From CAUYUA01 sp963575675 (GTDB lineage Bacteria > Pseudomonadota > Alphaproteobacteria > Azospirillales > Azospirillaceae): 64,000 bases of DNA. The DNA lies in the NCBI GenBank assembly GCA_963575675.1, contig CAUYUA010000055.1:1-64000 (forward strand), written 5' to 3'. Made by a program: the position numbers and the translations under genes. A model generated the notes under the pieces. That model did not search any database. It saw only the letters and a program-made list of their open reading frames with translations, and was not told the origin of the DNA. This document shows positions 16,958-26,424 of this stretch, piece after piece; the stretch's first letter is position 1, and every line of letters starts with the position of its first letter.

Positions 16958-17755
16958 CTAATCTTGTTGGTGAACGGTCATATCAACCGGCAGAACATCT
17001 CGCATGATTTCACTATAGAACCCAGTGCCCTTAATCTCCGTAAGTCTTTGCCTTATTTTTGCAACGAATGCGGCGTCCATGTTCTTGGGGCCAATCATCC
17101 AAGCCGTAACCGGGTGAATGACATCGCCGATATGCATCTGATCGGGGTCAAAACCGTTGATTCTGGCAATAGCCCGGAATCCAGAACGCACAGAGAACCA
17201 CGCATCGACGCGCCCCGTAAAGAGTTTTAATGCATTTTGAATCTCTGAGTTGGCCACGTCTAAATTCGTAAATCCTCCCGCCGCATTTAGGTAATTTAAA
17301 GGAGCGCTACGGTTGTTCACCGTGATCAGGTTGAGAGCCCGAGCCTGATCCAGATTATTGACGCGCGGAATTGACGCCAGTGTGGCGAAGCTGAATGCAT
17401 CTTGATAAATCTCGACGATCCATGTGAACAGAGGCTCGCGCTCCGGGTTTCGAGCCAATGGAAAACCAACGACATTCCCGCCATACTCCACCTCGGTCAA
17501 TAATCGCGCCACAGAAACCGATGCGGCAGGCGCTTTCACGTCAACAGCTTTCAATAACTCCACCACCACACGCGCAGCAGGACCCTGAACAAAACCGTCC
17601 TGTTCATAAGTGACCGGCGGTAAAGGATATGAAAGAACTCTCATATCTTCGGCGCGAACAGAGAGAGGAAACGCTACGATTAACCATCCCATTATTGCCG
17701 CAGCAACAACGCTTCGAATTCCTTGGAAGAAAATGGCATAAGAAAAACAAGACAT
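16958..17755 (-). CDS. Periplasmic solute-binding-like protein (SBP family 3 fold), paralogue 1
   Basis: A 265-residue exported protein. The signal peptide ends near VRAED. The mature part has the type 2 periplasmic-binding layout: MRVLSYPLPPVTYEQDGFVQ at the start, ARALNLITVNNRSAPLNYLN in the middle, and KLFTGRVDAWFSVRSGFRAI. ATG 17755 is preferred over ATG 17764 because AGAAGG is then correctly spaced. It is clearly a tandem duplicate of the next gene at 18140, with most of the sequence aligning without gaps. No transporter genes are nearby, so it may feed the kinase cluster upstream or be a scavenger of amino-acid-like ligands. Confidence 0.75.
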   Translation of the reverse strand: MSCFSYAIFFQGIRSVVAAAIMGWLIVAFPLSVRAEDMRVLSYPLPPVTYEQDGFVQGPAARVVVELLKAVDVKAPAASVSVARLLTEVEYGGNVVGFPLARNPEREPLFTWIVEIYQDAFSFATLASIPRVNNLDQARALNLITVNNRSAPLNYLNAAGGFTNLDVANSEIQNALKLFTGRVDAWFSVRSGFRAIARINGFDPDQMHIGDVIHPVTAWMIGPKNMDAAFVAKIRQRLTEIKGTGFYSEIMRDVLPVDMTVHQQD

Positions 17756-17982
17756 TTTAAGCATCCTTCTTTCGCCCTGAACCGTGTTAAACGTCTTGCG
17801 GTCTTCTTTCCGTTACCTTGGACAACACACCGGCGCATATGGGTCAGACTTGTTGCAAAAGTCAAGACGATCATCCGGCAAAACGCAAAGCACGGATGAA
17901 TGATGAGGTTTCTATGCATCTAAAAAGGAATTTGAGGCTTGTCGGCGATACGGCAAGACCTTTTTGCCTTCTTCTCTAAAAA

Positions 17983-18152
17983 TAAAGGGTCCAGACACAA
18001 AAGATTGCGACAGAATTGCGGCGAAACGACAACAAAAATTACAGACAAACGATTCCTGAAGAGGATCGCTCGCGAATAAGAGGGAATTTTCGCCTTTGCC
18101 CCCGACACGAGAAACACATTCCTTTGTGTCTGGACCCTTTTAATTTTTAATC
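17983..18152. repeat. Palindromic repeat family A, copy 5
   Basis: Outer ends TAAAGGGTCCAGACACAAAAG-like and TTTGTGTCTGGACCCTTTTA pair perfectly over about 20 bases. The inner right arm has CCTGAAGAGGATCGCTCGCG. The right terminus provides the TAA stop codon (18140-18142) of the second binding protein, so this element lies between the two paralogues and touches one of them. Confidence 0.85.
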
Positions 18153-18934
18153 ACATCCTGGCGTGCAGTTTTTTCCACATCAAGAGTTTCTTGCATAATT
18201 TTATCATAAAATCCGGAAATTTTAATCTCCGCAAATCGTTTGCGAATGGCTTCGATTTGTGGACGCGGAATTGTCTTTGACCCAATCATCCATGCGCTGA
18301 TGGCATGGACCGGCGCGCCGATAATCAATTGAGAAGGATCAAAATTATTAACTCTGGCAATAGGACGAAACCCCGTTCGCACAGAAAACCAAGCATCCAC
18401 ACGACCTGTGTAGAGCTTCAATCCATTCTGAATCTCCGAATTGGCGAGGTCCAAATTGTTGAACTGTCCTATGGTGCGTAGGAAATTTAAAGGAGAGCTT
18501 CCATTATTAACCGTAATCATATTTAGAGCGCGCGCTTGCTCTAAGGTGTCAACGCGCGGCGTCGGAGACAAAGTCGCAAACCCGAAAGAATCTTGATAAA
18601 TCTCGACAATCCATTCGAAAGCAGGCTCGCGTCTAGAGTCTCGCGCCAAAGGAAAACCGACTCCCGCGCCAGATTCGACTTCGGCCAAAAGCCGCGCCAC
18701 TGGAATTGAAATCGGCTTTTCCGAAACATTATCCACAACCCTCAAGGTTTCCATCACCAAACGCGCCAATGGCCCGCCGACATAACCATTCTCTTCATAG
18801 GTCATCGGCGCCAGCGGATAGGAAAACACTCGGAGTTCCTGAGCCGCGAGCGGAGAAATGACTTGTAAGACGACGATTCCTTCGAACAACAAGGCTGCAA
18901 GAGTTTTTGCTCTAAAGAATCGGCGGCTAAACAT
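18140..18934 (-). CDS. Periplasmic solute-binding-like protein, paralogue 2
   Basis: A 264-residue exported protein with a signal peptide ending near PLAAQE. It is parallel to the protein at 16958: RVFSYPLAPMTYEENGYVGG, WIVEIYQDSFGFATL, ARALNMITVNNGSSPLNFL, GLKLYTGRVDAWFSVRTGFR, ISAWMIGSKT. The ITVNN and GRVDAWFSVR phrases are shared word for word or nearly so; ligand-contacting residues may be conserved. Its stop codon is part of the adjoining repeat. It lies downstream of the GGDEF/EAL gene on the same strand with about 90 bases between. Ligand unknown. Confidence 0.75.
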   Translation of the reverse strand: MFSRRFFRAKTLAALLFEGIVVLQVISPLAAQELRVFSYPLAPMTYEENGYVGGPLARLVMETLRVVDNVSEKPISIPVARLLAEVESGAGVGFPLARDSRREPAFEWIVEIYQDSFGFATLSPTPRVDTLEQARALNMITVNNGSSPLNFLRTIGQFNNLDLANSEIQNGLKLYTGRVDAWFSVRTGFRPIARVNNFDPSQLIIGAPVHAISAWMIGSKTIPRPQIEAIRKRFAEIKISGFYDKIMQETLDVEKTARQDVIKN

Positions 18935-19023
18935 CGAAAATGTCCATTGAGTTGCGGGATGCGCCTAACAATATGGCTGGAGCGATGGAACGTCCTCTCG
19001 TATATTTTATTAGAAAACTAAGC

Positions 19024-21096
19024 TTAAGACAAGGCGCGTTTCATAAATTCAAGCATCTTCTCGAAACTAATGGGATGACTGATATAATATCCTTGAGCGA
19101 AATCACACGCGCGGTCCCGGATCAAGTTGAGTTGATGAACGGTTTCAACGCCCTCCGCGATGACGGACATATCCATGTTGTGAGCCATAGCGATAATGGT
19201 TTCGACCAATCGCGTGGAGTTGGCGTTCTCAACGACATCGCAAATAAAAGAACGATCAATTTTCAACGTATCGAAAGGATAGCGCTGTAAATACCCGAGC
19301 GACGAATACCCCGTGCCGAAGTCATCGATAGAAAGACGAACGCCAAGGCTGCACAATTTATTTAGAGTATGCGTACATTCCGGAGTTCCGTCAATCAACA
19401 CGCCCTCGGTGATTTCCAGCTCCAAACGATCCGGAGGAAGGCCGGTTTGTTCCAAAATATGCTCGACAGTATCACCGAAATTTCCGGCGCGGATTTGGCG
19501 TGGAGAAACATTGACCGCGATACGCAAAGGAGGAGAAACAAAAGCCTCCAGCTCACGCGCCTGAGCGCAGGCCGTAGCAAGAACCCATTCACCGACCGAC
19601 AAGATCAAGCCGGCGTCTTCGGCAATAGGAATGAACTGATCCGGTAGAAGAATCGTTCCGTCAGGGCGACGCCAACGAACCAAAGCCTCAATGGCCACGG
19701 GCTTTTGAGTGGAAACATCTATGATTGGTTGATAATAGAGCAGAAGCTCATTTCTTGAAACGGCGCCGCGCAAACTATTTTCAATACCGATTCGCTCTTG
19801 AACTTTTTCATTAATCTCTTTTGTGAAGAATTTATAATGATTTCTTCCTTTTTCTTTGGCCTGATCCATAGCCAAATCGGCATTTCTCAAGAGAATTTGT
19901 TGATTGTCGCCATCCGTAGGCGAAAGAGAAATGCCGATGCTGGCTGTGACGAAGATGTCTTGGGAATTGATTTGAAACGGCAAGGTAAAAGCGTCAAGAA
20001 TTCGTTGCGCGACTTTCTCGGCCGCACGACCGGAATTCACGCCGGGAAGAATGACAGCGAACTCATCTCCACCTATTCGCGCAACAGTGTCGCCTTCATG
20101 CACGCATTGAGAAAGCCTCTCTGCGGCGGCGCGTAATAAAATATCACCGACGGCATGTCCGAACACATCGTTGACGTTTTTAAATCGGTCAAGATCAATG
20201 TACAGAAGCGCGGTGGAAAGCGACTGCCGGTGTGCAAAAACGATACTTTGACTGAGACGATCTTGCATCAACACGCGATTGGGCAAATTAGTAATGTCAT
20301 CGTAATTGGCTTGACGCAGAAGCCTCTCTTCATATTGGCGACGAACAGTAATGTCTTCTTTGACGATGATGAAGTGAGAAATCTTTCCATTATCCGTTTT
20401 TAAAGGCGCGATAGTGACGTATTCCCAGAACAATTGTCCGTTTTTACGACGATTACAAAATTCTCCACGCCATTCACGACCGCTCGATATTGTAATCCAC
20501 AAACTGCTGATCATTTGATCCGTCACTTGATCGGACCTTTGAAAATTCAAATTGCGGCCTTGTACTTCTTCAAGATTATACCCGGAAACATCTTCGAATT
20601 TAGGGTTAACATAGATAATATCGCCGTTGCGATTGGCGACCGCCACGGAAACCGGACTTTGCTCTATGGTTAAGGATAATATTTTAATGCGCTCTTCGGC
20701 AATGCTCCTTTGGCGACGAACTTCAGCTTCACGCAGTTCGCGTTCAATGGCGGGGCCCAAACGAGCCAAAGAATCTTTGTTTAGAAAATCATGGGCGCCT
20801 CTTTTTAACAGAAAGACAACGTCTTCGGCGCGCACAACGCCAGAAAGAATAATAAAAGGAATATCAATCTGAGATTCATGCAGCAATCCCAATGCCGCTT
20901 CCGGATGAAAGCGAGGCATATTGTAATCGCAAAGAATCACGTCCCACTTTTTATCCGCCAGCGCGGCGCGCATCGCAGGCGCCGTCTCCACTCTTTTATG
21001 AATAGGCGTAAAACCTTCGCGCGACAACGCGCGAAGCAAAAGCTCTGCATCGGATTCCGAGTCTTCGATCAAAAGAACATTTAATACTTTAACCAT
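19024..21096 (-). CDS. REC-PAS-GGDEF-EAL cyclic-di-GMP enzyme
   Basis: A 690-residue response regulator with an output for cyclic-di-GMP turnover. In order: receiver domain (LLIEDSESDAELLLRAL; VILCDYNMPRFHPE, with the phosphorylatable Asp); PAS domain (SPVSVAVANRNGDIIYVNPK) with PAC (ITVRRQYEERLLRQA); GGDEF domain with an intact VARIGGDEFAVIL; EAL domain with IEALVRWRRPDG, SIDDFGTGYSSLGYL and MSVIAEGVET. Both catalytic signatures are intact, so it may be bifunctional. ATG 21096, with a GGGGTGGG site ahead, is preferred to a TTG 45 bases upstream that would overlap the previous gene. It is the third gene of a kinase-regulator-output operon. Confidence 0.92.
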   Translation of the reverse strand: MVKVLNVLLIEDSESDAELLLRALSREGFTPIHKRVETAPAMRAALADKKWDVILCDYNMPRFHPEAALGLLHESQIDIPFIILSGVVRAEDVVFLLKRGAHDFLNKDSLARLGPAIERELREAEVRRQRSIAEERIKILSLTIEQSPVSVAVANRNGDIIYVNPKFEDVSGYNLEEVQGRNLNFQRSDQVTDQMISSLWITISSGREWRGEFCNRRKNGQLFWEYVTIAPLKTDNGKISHFIIVKEDITVRRQYEERLLRQANYDDITNLPNRVLMQDRLSQSIVFAHRQSLSTALLYIDLDRFKNVNDVFGHAVGDILLRAAAERLSQCVHEGDTVARIGGDEFAVILPGVNSGRAAEKVAQRILDAFTLPFQINSQDIFVTASIGISLSPTDGDNQQILLRNADLAMDQAKEKGRNHYKFFTKEINEKVQERIGIENSLRGAVSRNELLLYYQPIIDVSTQKPVAIEALVRWRRPDGTILLPDQFIPIAEDAGLILSVGEWVLATACAQARELEAFVSPPLRIAVNVSPRQIRAGNFGDTVEHILEQTGLPPDRLELEITEGVLIDGTPECTHTLNKLCSLGVRLSIDDFGTGYSSLGYLQRYPFDTLKIDRSFICDVVENANSTRLVETIIAMAHNMDMSVIAEGVETVHQLNLIRDRACDFAQGYYISHPISFEKMLEFMKRALS

Positions 21097-21107
21097 CGCG
21101 CCCACCC

Positions 21108-21545
21108 CTATCTGGGAGAGGATTGGTTGAGAACCAACCAATAAAGTCCGAGTTGATTTATAATTTTCGTAAACTCACTGAGTTCAACGGGTTTACGGAT
21201 GTAACTATTGACGCCGAAATCATACCCCTTAATAATGTCGTTCTCATCATCAGAGGTGGTGAGAATCACAACAGGAATACGGCGAGTTTCAGGTGCGTCA
21301 CGCATACGGCGCAACACCTCCAGTCCATTCAATCGAGGAATGTTAAGATCAAGAAGAATCAGAGCGGGCTTCCGCTCTTCAGAACGCCCCTCGTGAACGC
21401 CTGTGGCGAATAAAAAATCCAACGCCTCCACACCATCACGCGCCACGACAATATCGTTAGGAATTTTGTTTTTACGCAGAGCGTACATCGCTAATTCAAT
21501 GTCGTCTCTGTTGTCCTCAACCAAAAGTATAGTGCTGTTCGACAT
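21108..21545 (-). CDS. Single-domain response regulator, Rcp1-like
   Basis: A 145-residue receiver domain. Acidic pocket ILLVEDNRDD, phosphorylation site LILLDLNIPRLNGLEVL and the conserved Lys in SYIRKPVEL are all present. The length, the 25-residue insertion around FATGVHEGRSEERKP and the DLNIPRLNG phrase match Rcp1-type regulators that pair with phytochrome-like kinases. It lies 11 bases from the kinase gene and 11 bases from the GGDEF/EAL start, which suggests a phosphorelay from kinase to this shuttle and to the receiver of the output protein. Confidence 0.92.
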   Translation of the reverse strand: MSNSTILLVEDNRDDIELAMYALRKNKIPNDIVVARDGVEALDFLFATGVHEGRSEERKPALILLDLNIPRLNGLEVLRRMRDAPETRRIPVVILTTSDDENDIIKGYDFGVNSYIRKPVELSEFTKIINQLGLYWLVLNQSSPR

Positions 21546-21556
21546 AGCGGCGTCTA

Positions 21557-23170
21557 TTAATTTTGTTGAAGGGTAAAAAAGAAGGTGGCTCCATTGTTCA
21601 TCGATGCGTCAACCCAGATGGCGCCGCCATGACGAACAATGATTCGCTGCACCGTGGCGAGACCAATTCCGGAGCCTTCGAATTCTTCCGCCGAATGCAG
21701 CCGGTAAAAGGGTGAAAACAATCTCTCTGCATAGGCCATATCAAACCCTGCGCCGTTGTCCCTCACATAATAGATCGTTTTTCCTTCTTTTACGCAAGAG
21801 CCGATCGAAATGACGGGAGATAACGTATGACGAGTGTACTTCCAAGCGTTTTCCAATAGGTTTTCGAGAGCAGACCGCATCATACGGCGATCGACGAGAG
21901 CGACCAAATCAGGCTGGATGGTAATTTGCACCTGTCTATCAGGGTCTTTTTCACGCAATCGAGAAAAAATGTCGGAAGCCATGTCGGAAAGATTGTGCGA
22001 CTCGATGACAAGCTCAATACTGGCGCAACGAGAAAGCTTAAGAAAACTATCAACCATCTCGTTCATTTCCCGAACGCCGTTTCGAATGCGCTCGACATAG
22101 CGCTGCCCGTCCACTCCAAGCAAATGAGCGCAGTCTTCAAGCAAAATCTGGCCGAATCCATCTATTCGTCTCAATGGCGCGCGCAGATCATGGGAAACGG
22201 AGTAAGAAAAAGCGTTCAATTCTCGGTTAGAGACTTCAAGCGCATGAGTTCTGCGCCGGACTTGCACCTCCAGTTGAGAGTTCATTCCACTCAATTCGAT
22301 ATTGAGTCTTTTTATTTCTTCTTCGGCGCGCCTTCTGGCCTCGTTGTCGGCTTTTAATTCTGCGTTGACGGAGCGTAATTGATTATAAGTCTGCTCCAAA
22401 CCGCCACATAAATTATTGAAGGCGGACACCACTTGGTCGAGTTCGTCTCTAGGCGCCGCCTGACCGCTGCGGCCTCGCTTAATCGACGCCCGAGCTAACC
22501 TCAAAGGCGGAGACGGTTGTTCCAAATTAAATTGATTGGCGAATTCAGCGATAGTCCTCAGGTGACGTGTGACTAAAACAGAGAATATGAATAGCGTAAA
22601 CAAAGAAACGATGAACGTCTTCATCCCTTGAGTAATTAGTATTTCTAAAACTTTATCCTGAAGCCTCTGATAAATAGCATCGAACGACGCCTGTATGGCA
22701 ACAACTCCCAACACTTTATCTTTTCCATGGAAATTATAGATTATTGGATACTTCTTCATAATATCAGGAGAAGAAACCGAAACGCCAACCGTCACCACAT
22801 CGTTTTTTCCTGAATGCTTTTCAACGGCCGGACCAACATCCAACACCGCAACTTCCACCGATTGTATATCGGGGAGACGAAGAATTCCTTCAATTTGCAG
22901 ACGCACTTGCGGCAAGTCCATTTGCCACAGGCTTCCGGCCAAACTGCCCAAATAGCTTTGTTCAATTTCCGCCATTCTCTTTTCAATCAAACTGACGTCG
23001 CGACGATAATCCCAATAAAGTTGAAGCGAAGTAAAAAACAGCGTCACCACCGAGCTGAACAAGATTATGAATTTAATCAAACGCAGACCGACGCTTTCGC
23101 CTAGAAACGCGCGTTTAAGAGAATATCCGATCTTTGCGCGTAAGAACGCTGCGGCGTTAATAATTCTCAC
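21557..23170 (-). CDS. Membrane sensor histidine kinase
   Basis: A 537-residue kinase. First helix about residues 30-50 (LIKFIILFSSVVTLFFTSL), a periplasmic sensor of about 130 residues (EIEQSYLGSLAGSLWQMDLP), second helix (TFIVSLFTLFIFSVLVT), HAMP-like linker, and a coiled coil rich in Glu/Arg (about 250-310). The HisKA box follows, FSYSVSHDLRAPLRRIDGFG with the phospho-acceptor His, then the ATPase domain (LENLLENAWKYT, YYVRDNGAGFDMAYA, GSGIGLATVQRI). The kinase core resembles phytochrome-type HisKA partners of Rcp1 regulators. It starts at GTG 23170 and heads the three-gene operon. Confidence 0.9.
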   Translation of the reverse strand: MRIINAAAFLRAKIGYSLKRAFLGESVGLRLIKFIILFSSVVTLFFTSLQLYWDYRRDVSLIEKRMAEIEQSYLGSLAGSLWQMDLPQVRLQIEGILRLPDIQSVEVAVLDVGPAVEKHSGKNDVVTVGVSVSSPDIMKKYPIIYNFHGKDKVLGVVAIQASFDAIYQRLQDKVLEILITQGMKTFIVSLFTLFIFSVLVTRHLRTIAEFANQFNLEQPSPPLRLARASIKRGRSGQAAPRDELDQVVSAFNNLCGGLEQTYNQLRSVNAELKADNEARRRAEEEIKRLNIELSGMNSQLEVQVRRRTHALEVSNRELNAFSYSVSHDLRAPLRRIDGFGQILLEDCAHLLGVDGQRYVERIRNGVREMNEMVDSFLKLSRCASIELVIESHNLSDMASDIFSRLREKDPDRQVQITIQPDLVALVDRRMMRSALENLLENAWKYTRHTLSPVISIGSCVKEGKTIYYVRDNGAGFDMAYAERLFSPFYRLHSAEEFEGSGIGLATVQRIIVRHGGAIWVDASMNNGATFFFTLQQN

Positions 23171-23521
23171 GGGGCCCTCTCAACGAGCTGCCAAGCAAAA
23201 TGCAACAACGAAAAGAGACAAAAACAACGTCAACCGATTCACCAAAATCGAAAACGTATAGTCCACACTTCATTCCGACATAACACCCTAAAAAAACATC
23301 TAATCCTCTAGAAACCTTGGGCAACCATAACACCCGATGAGAGATTTGTCATCTACAAAATATTATACAAAATGCCTGAGGTAAGTTTTTTTGTAAAAAT
23401 ACGGATTTTTACAATATATCTTGCTTTCACACGCATCGCAAATGAGGTCATAAATCAAAAATATTTTGACTTTACTCCATGCATCATCACCTTGCGGACC
23501 TCAAAGAGAAGGTTGTGATCC
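23171..23521. other. AT-rich intergenic region, no gene seen
   Basis: 351 bases between the divergent kinase operon and tadC. AT-rich with several short T and A runs (about 23290-23460). It should hold two divergent promoters, but no confident -35/-10 pair, repeat copy or coding frame is seen. Confidence 0.5.
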
Positions 23522-24496
23522 TTGTTGGATGCTCTGGGAATAAATCCGGAAGACGCGGTCTCCTTGTTGGCGGGAGTGGCGGCGTTCATCGTCACGGTGT
23601 TGGTTTGGGCGGCGTTGATAGAGAGCGATCCGTTGTCCAATCGCTTACGGACGTTGGCGGAGCGGCGACAAGCTTTAAAAAGCGGCTCGACCGCCCCGCG
23701 CCGCCGCCGTAGAATCGAAAAGACAGGGATGATGCGATCCGTGGTTCAGCGTCTGAAGCTGGCCAAGGGACAAACCGCAGAAGACGGCGCAATGAAATTG
23801 GCGCAAGCCGGAATGCGCTCGCATGACGCTTTGGTGGCGTATTTGTTCGCCAAAGCAAGTTTGCCTCTGGTTTTGGGGGTGGCGAGTTTGGCGACTCTGT
23901 ATGGAGCGGCGGCGCCGGATGGCGCGACAAGCGTTGTCGGAGGCGGAACGAGTCCTTTGATGAGCGCAATTGTATGTGCTCTGATCGGCGCTCGGTTACC
24001 GGATTTGTATCTTTCTCGACGAGCGCGCGGGCGTTTGCTGGCGATACGCGGCGGTTTGGCCGATGCGTTTGACTTACTGGTGATCTGCGCCGAAGCCGGA
24101 TTAGGTTTAGACGCCGCGTTTGATCGTTTGGCGCGGGAAATGGCGCAGAGTTATCCCGAATTGTCCGAAGAGATCGGATTAACCGCTGTGGAGTTGAGCT
24201 TTTTACCGGATCGCAGCAAGGCGCTTCAGGGATTGGCGAATCGGGTTCCGTTGCCAAGCGTGCGCGCCTTAATCAATTGTTTAACCCAGACAGAGCGTTA
24301 TGGAACTCCGTTGGCTCAGGCGCTGCGCGTGCTGTCGAACGAGCAGCGTGAAGAGAGGATTTTACGCGCCGAAGAAAAAGCGGCGCGCCTGCCTGCGATT
24401 CTAACGGCGCCGTTGATGATTTTCATTCTACCTCCTTTGTTTATTATTTTGATTGGTCCGGCGGTGATCCACACGATCGACGCGATGGGAAACTGA
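23522..24496 (+). CDS. tadC: Tad pilus inner-membrane platform protein TadC
   Basis: A 324-residue type II secretion F-domain protein. An N-terminal helix (about 12-32), helices about 105-130 and 145-165, then the conserved F domain: GGLADAFDLLVICAEAGLGL DAAF region, LTAVELSFLPDRSKALQGL and TQTERYGTPLAQALRVL. The terminal membrane helix is MIFILPPLFIILIGPAVI. The start is TTG 23522 (or TTG 23525) after AGAAGG. TadC normally follows tadA and tadB; here it is alone, 17.6 kb from cpaE and beside modA, so the pilus genes have been scattered in this genome. Confidence 0.88.
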   Translation: MLDALGINPEDAVSLLAGVAAFIVTVLVWAALIESDPLSNRLRTLAERRQALKSGSTAPRRRRRIEKTGMMRSVVQRLKLAKGQTAEDGAMKLAQAGMRSHDALVAYLFAKASLPLVLGVASLATLYGAAAPDGATSVVGGGTSPLMSAIVCALIGARLPDLYLSRRARGRLLAIRGGLADAFDLLVICAEAGLGLDAAFDRLAREMAQSYPELSEEIGLTAVELSFLPDRSKALQGLANRVPLPSVRALINCLTQTERYGTPLAQALRVLSNEQREERILRAEEKAARLPAILTAPLMIFILPPLFIILIGPAVIHTIDAMGN

Positions 24497-24584
24497 TTGA
24501 CCTGTGGTTCACAGATGAATCAAAATCCGAAGAAAGTCGATGAGAACCTATCCCTAGTTCTTATATTACGCCGGAGATGACAAA

Positions 24585-25376
24585 GTGAAAAAATATCCCC
24601 ATAATTTAATCTGTGCAATCATCTTCAGCTTTTTTTCTTACACGGCTGACGCACAAGAACGCACGATGGTTTTTGCCGGCGCCAGCTTGAAGAACGCCTT
24701 AGACGAAGTTATCATCGCATATCAACGACAACAAGAAACACCAAAGAACATTATTGTCTCGTATGCGGCGTCTTCGACGTTGGCCAAGCAAATAGAAAAC
24801 GGTTCTCCGGCAGATTTGTTTGTCTCTGCGGATATGGATTGGATGGATTACCTTGAACGACGCAATTTGATCAAAATCGATTCGCGTCGGAATATACTCG
24901 GCAACCGTCTTGTCTTGATCGCTCCCCGTAACGCCGATCTCCCTTCTGAATCAAGCTTGGTCTCCCTTCTGAACAACGGATTGGCAAACAGCGATCGATT
25001 GGCGATAGGGGATACAACCCATGTTCCCGCTGGAAAATACGCGCGCATCGCTTTAGAGAATCTTGGCGTTTGGGAGAGATTGAAAAATCGCTTAGCTCCC
25101 GCTGAGTCCGTGCGTTCGGCTCTAGCTTTAGTGGCGCGAGGAGAAACGCCGCTTGGAATCGTGTATCAAACAGACGCTCTCATTGAAAATCAGGTCCGTT
25201 TGGTCCAATTGTTCCCCTCCGAGCTTCATCCGAAGATTGTCTATCCTATCGCTTTGATTGCCGACGGCAAAAGCTCCGAGGCTCCACAACTATTGAACTT
25301 TATCATCTCGGACTATACTTTCACCCTGTTCCAGAAATATGGATTTTCGCGTCCCGATCCGACCTCTCATCCATAA
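24585..25376 (+). CDS. modA: Molybdate-binding periplasmic protein ModA
   Basis: A 263-residue exported oxyanion-binding protein of the molybdate ABC transporter. The signal peptide ends at about TADAQE. Characteristic stretches are VFAGASLKNALDEV, VSYAASSTLAKQIENGSPAD LF region, DLFVSADMDWMDYLERR, LAIGDTTHVPAGKYARIAL and VARGETPLGIVYQTDA. It starts at GTG 24585 with GGAG nine bases ahead. modB and modC follow on the same strand. Tungstate could also be bound; the sequence does not tell. Confidence 0.94.
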   Translation: MKKYPHNLICAIIFSFFSYTADAQERTMVFAGASLKNALDEVIIAYQRQQETPKNIIVSYAASSTLAKQIENGSPADLFVSADMDWMDYLERRNLIKIDSRRNILGNRLVLIAPRNADLPSESSLVSLLNNGLANSDRLAIGDTTHVPAGKYARIALENLGVWERLKNRLAPAESVRSALALVARGETPLGIVYQTDALIENQVRLVQLFPSELHPKIVYPIALIADGKSSEAPQLLNFIISDYTFTLFQKYGFSRPDPTSHP

Positions 25377-25453
25377 TGCGCCTCCTCCACCCGGCCTCTG
25401 GCGTTTGTTCGTCTCCGCATTTTTTTCGAGTTGTCGAGTGAACGGAGCATATC

Positions 25454-26230
25454 TTGATCGACGGGTCATTCTGGGAGCTGAATATCGGCGAGACCCTTTC
25501 CCCCGCCGAAGTCTCGGCGATTACGCTCAGCCTGCGCGTCGCCTTTTGGGGCGTGATCTCCAGTCTACCTTTGGCGATTGGAGTGGCGTGGCTCTTATCA
25601 CGCCGAACATTTTTGGGGCACACGATCCTCGACGGCTTGATCCACCTTCCTCTTATTTTACCGCCTGTCGTTACGGGATACGCTTTGCTGTTGCTGTTCG
25701 GGCGACGAGGCTTGATCGGCGCCTGGCTGGCCGAGAATTTTGGAATCGTCTTCGCTTTTCGCTGGACGGGAGCAGCTCTGGCCGCCGCCGTTATGGGATT
25801 TCCTTTGATGGTCCAGGCAATTCGCTCGGCCTTCGACGCCGTTGACGAAAAGTTGGAAGCAACGGCGCGCACGCTCGGAGCGTCAGGGCCTTGGGTGTTT
25901 CTAACCATCACATTGCCGTTGATTCTCCCCGGCGTCTTGACAGGCTGCGTTTTGGCTTACGCCAAGAGCCTCGGCGAGTTCGGCGCCACCATGACTTTTG
26001 TGTCGAATATTCCCGGTGAAACACAAACGTTACCTCTGGCGATTTACGGCATGCTACAAACTCCGGATGGAGAAGCGGCAGTTTGGCGCTTAAGCCTGAT
26101 CTCAATTGCGTTGGCAATGTTGGCCTTAAGCGTTTCAGGACCAGCGGCGCGGGCTCTTCAACGACGTCTAAGAGGACGCGATCGAGAAAACCATCGTCAA
26201 CTTCGCGTCAACAAACAAAAAGAAAATTAA
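25454..26230 (+). CDS. modB: Molybdate ABC transporter permease ModB
   Basis: A 258-residue inner-membrane permease with about five helices and the CysT/ModB EAA loop (VDEKLEATARTLGASGPWVF). Other typical parts are ALTLSLRVAFWGV-like N-terminal helix ITLSLRVAFWGVISSLPLAI, LPPVVTGYALLLLFG and AKSLGEFGATMTFVSNIPGE. It starts at TTG 25454 with ACGGAG upstream. The TAA stop lies inside the left end of a family A repeat that separates it from modC by about 190 bases. The C-terminal tail is basic. Confidence 0.93.
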   Translation: MIDGSFWELNIGETLSPAEVSAITLSLRVAFWGVISSLPLAIGVAWLLSRRTFLGHTILDGLIHLPLILPPVVTGYALLLLFGRRGLIGAWLAENFGIVFAFRWTGAALAAAVMGFPLMVQAIRSAFDAVDEKLEATARTLGASGPWVFLTITLPLILPGVLTGCVLAYAKSLGEFGATMTFVSNIPGETQTLPLAIYGMLQTPDGEAAVWRLSLISIALAMLALSVSGPAARALQRRLRGRDRENHRQLRVNKQKEN

Positions 26231-26401
26231 GCGAGTCCAGAGACTGTATTCCTGGTCGTGAAAGATCATAAGGAGGAAGCAAAAGCCTCTCTTATTTGCC
26301 GTAAGGCAAAATGCGATGTTCGCCTTACGGCGACACGGAGAACTTTTCTCTTATGATCTCCCACGACCAGGAACACAGTCTCTGGACTCGCCTCATTTTG
26401 T
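26224..26401. repeat. Palindromic repeat family A, copy 6, inside the mod operon
   Basis: Left end AAATTAAGCGAGTCCAGAGA contains the modB stop codon; right end CAGTCTCTGGACTCGCCTCA pairs with it. Inner arms include GATCATAAGGAGG near 26265 and TCTTATGATCTCCC near 26351. The centre has a short stem TTGCCGTAAGGCAA. Confidence 0.87.
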
Positions 26402-26424
26402 TTATACTTAAAAGGAGAACTTCC

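Noticed and set aside
18940..19290. Plus-strand frame of 116 residues between the binding protein and the GGDEF/EAL gene
   Set aside because: Mostly antisense to the EAL domain, without a ribosome site.
26311..26424. N-terminal extension of modC
   Set aside because: The extra 38 codons read through the right arm of a family A repeat; the ATG at 26425 has a good ribosome site and the family's normal start.
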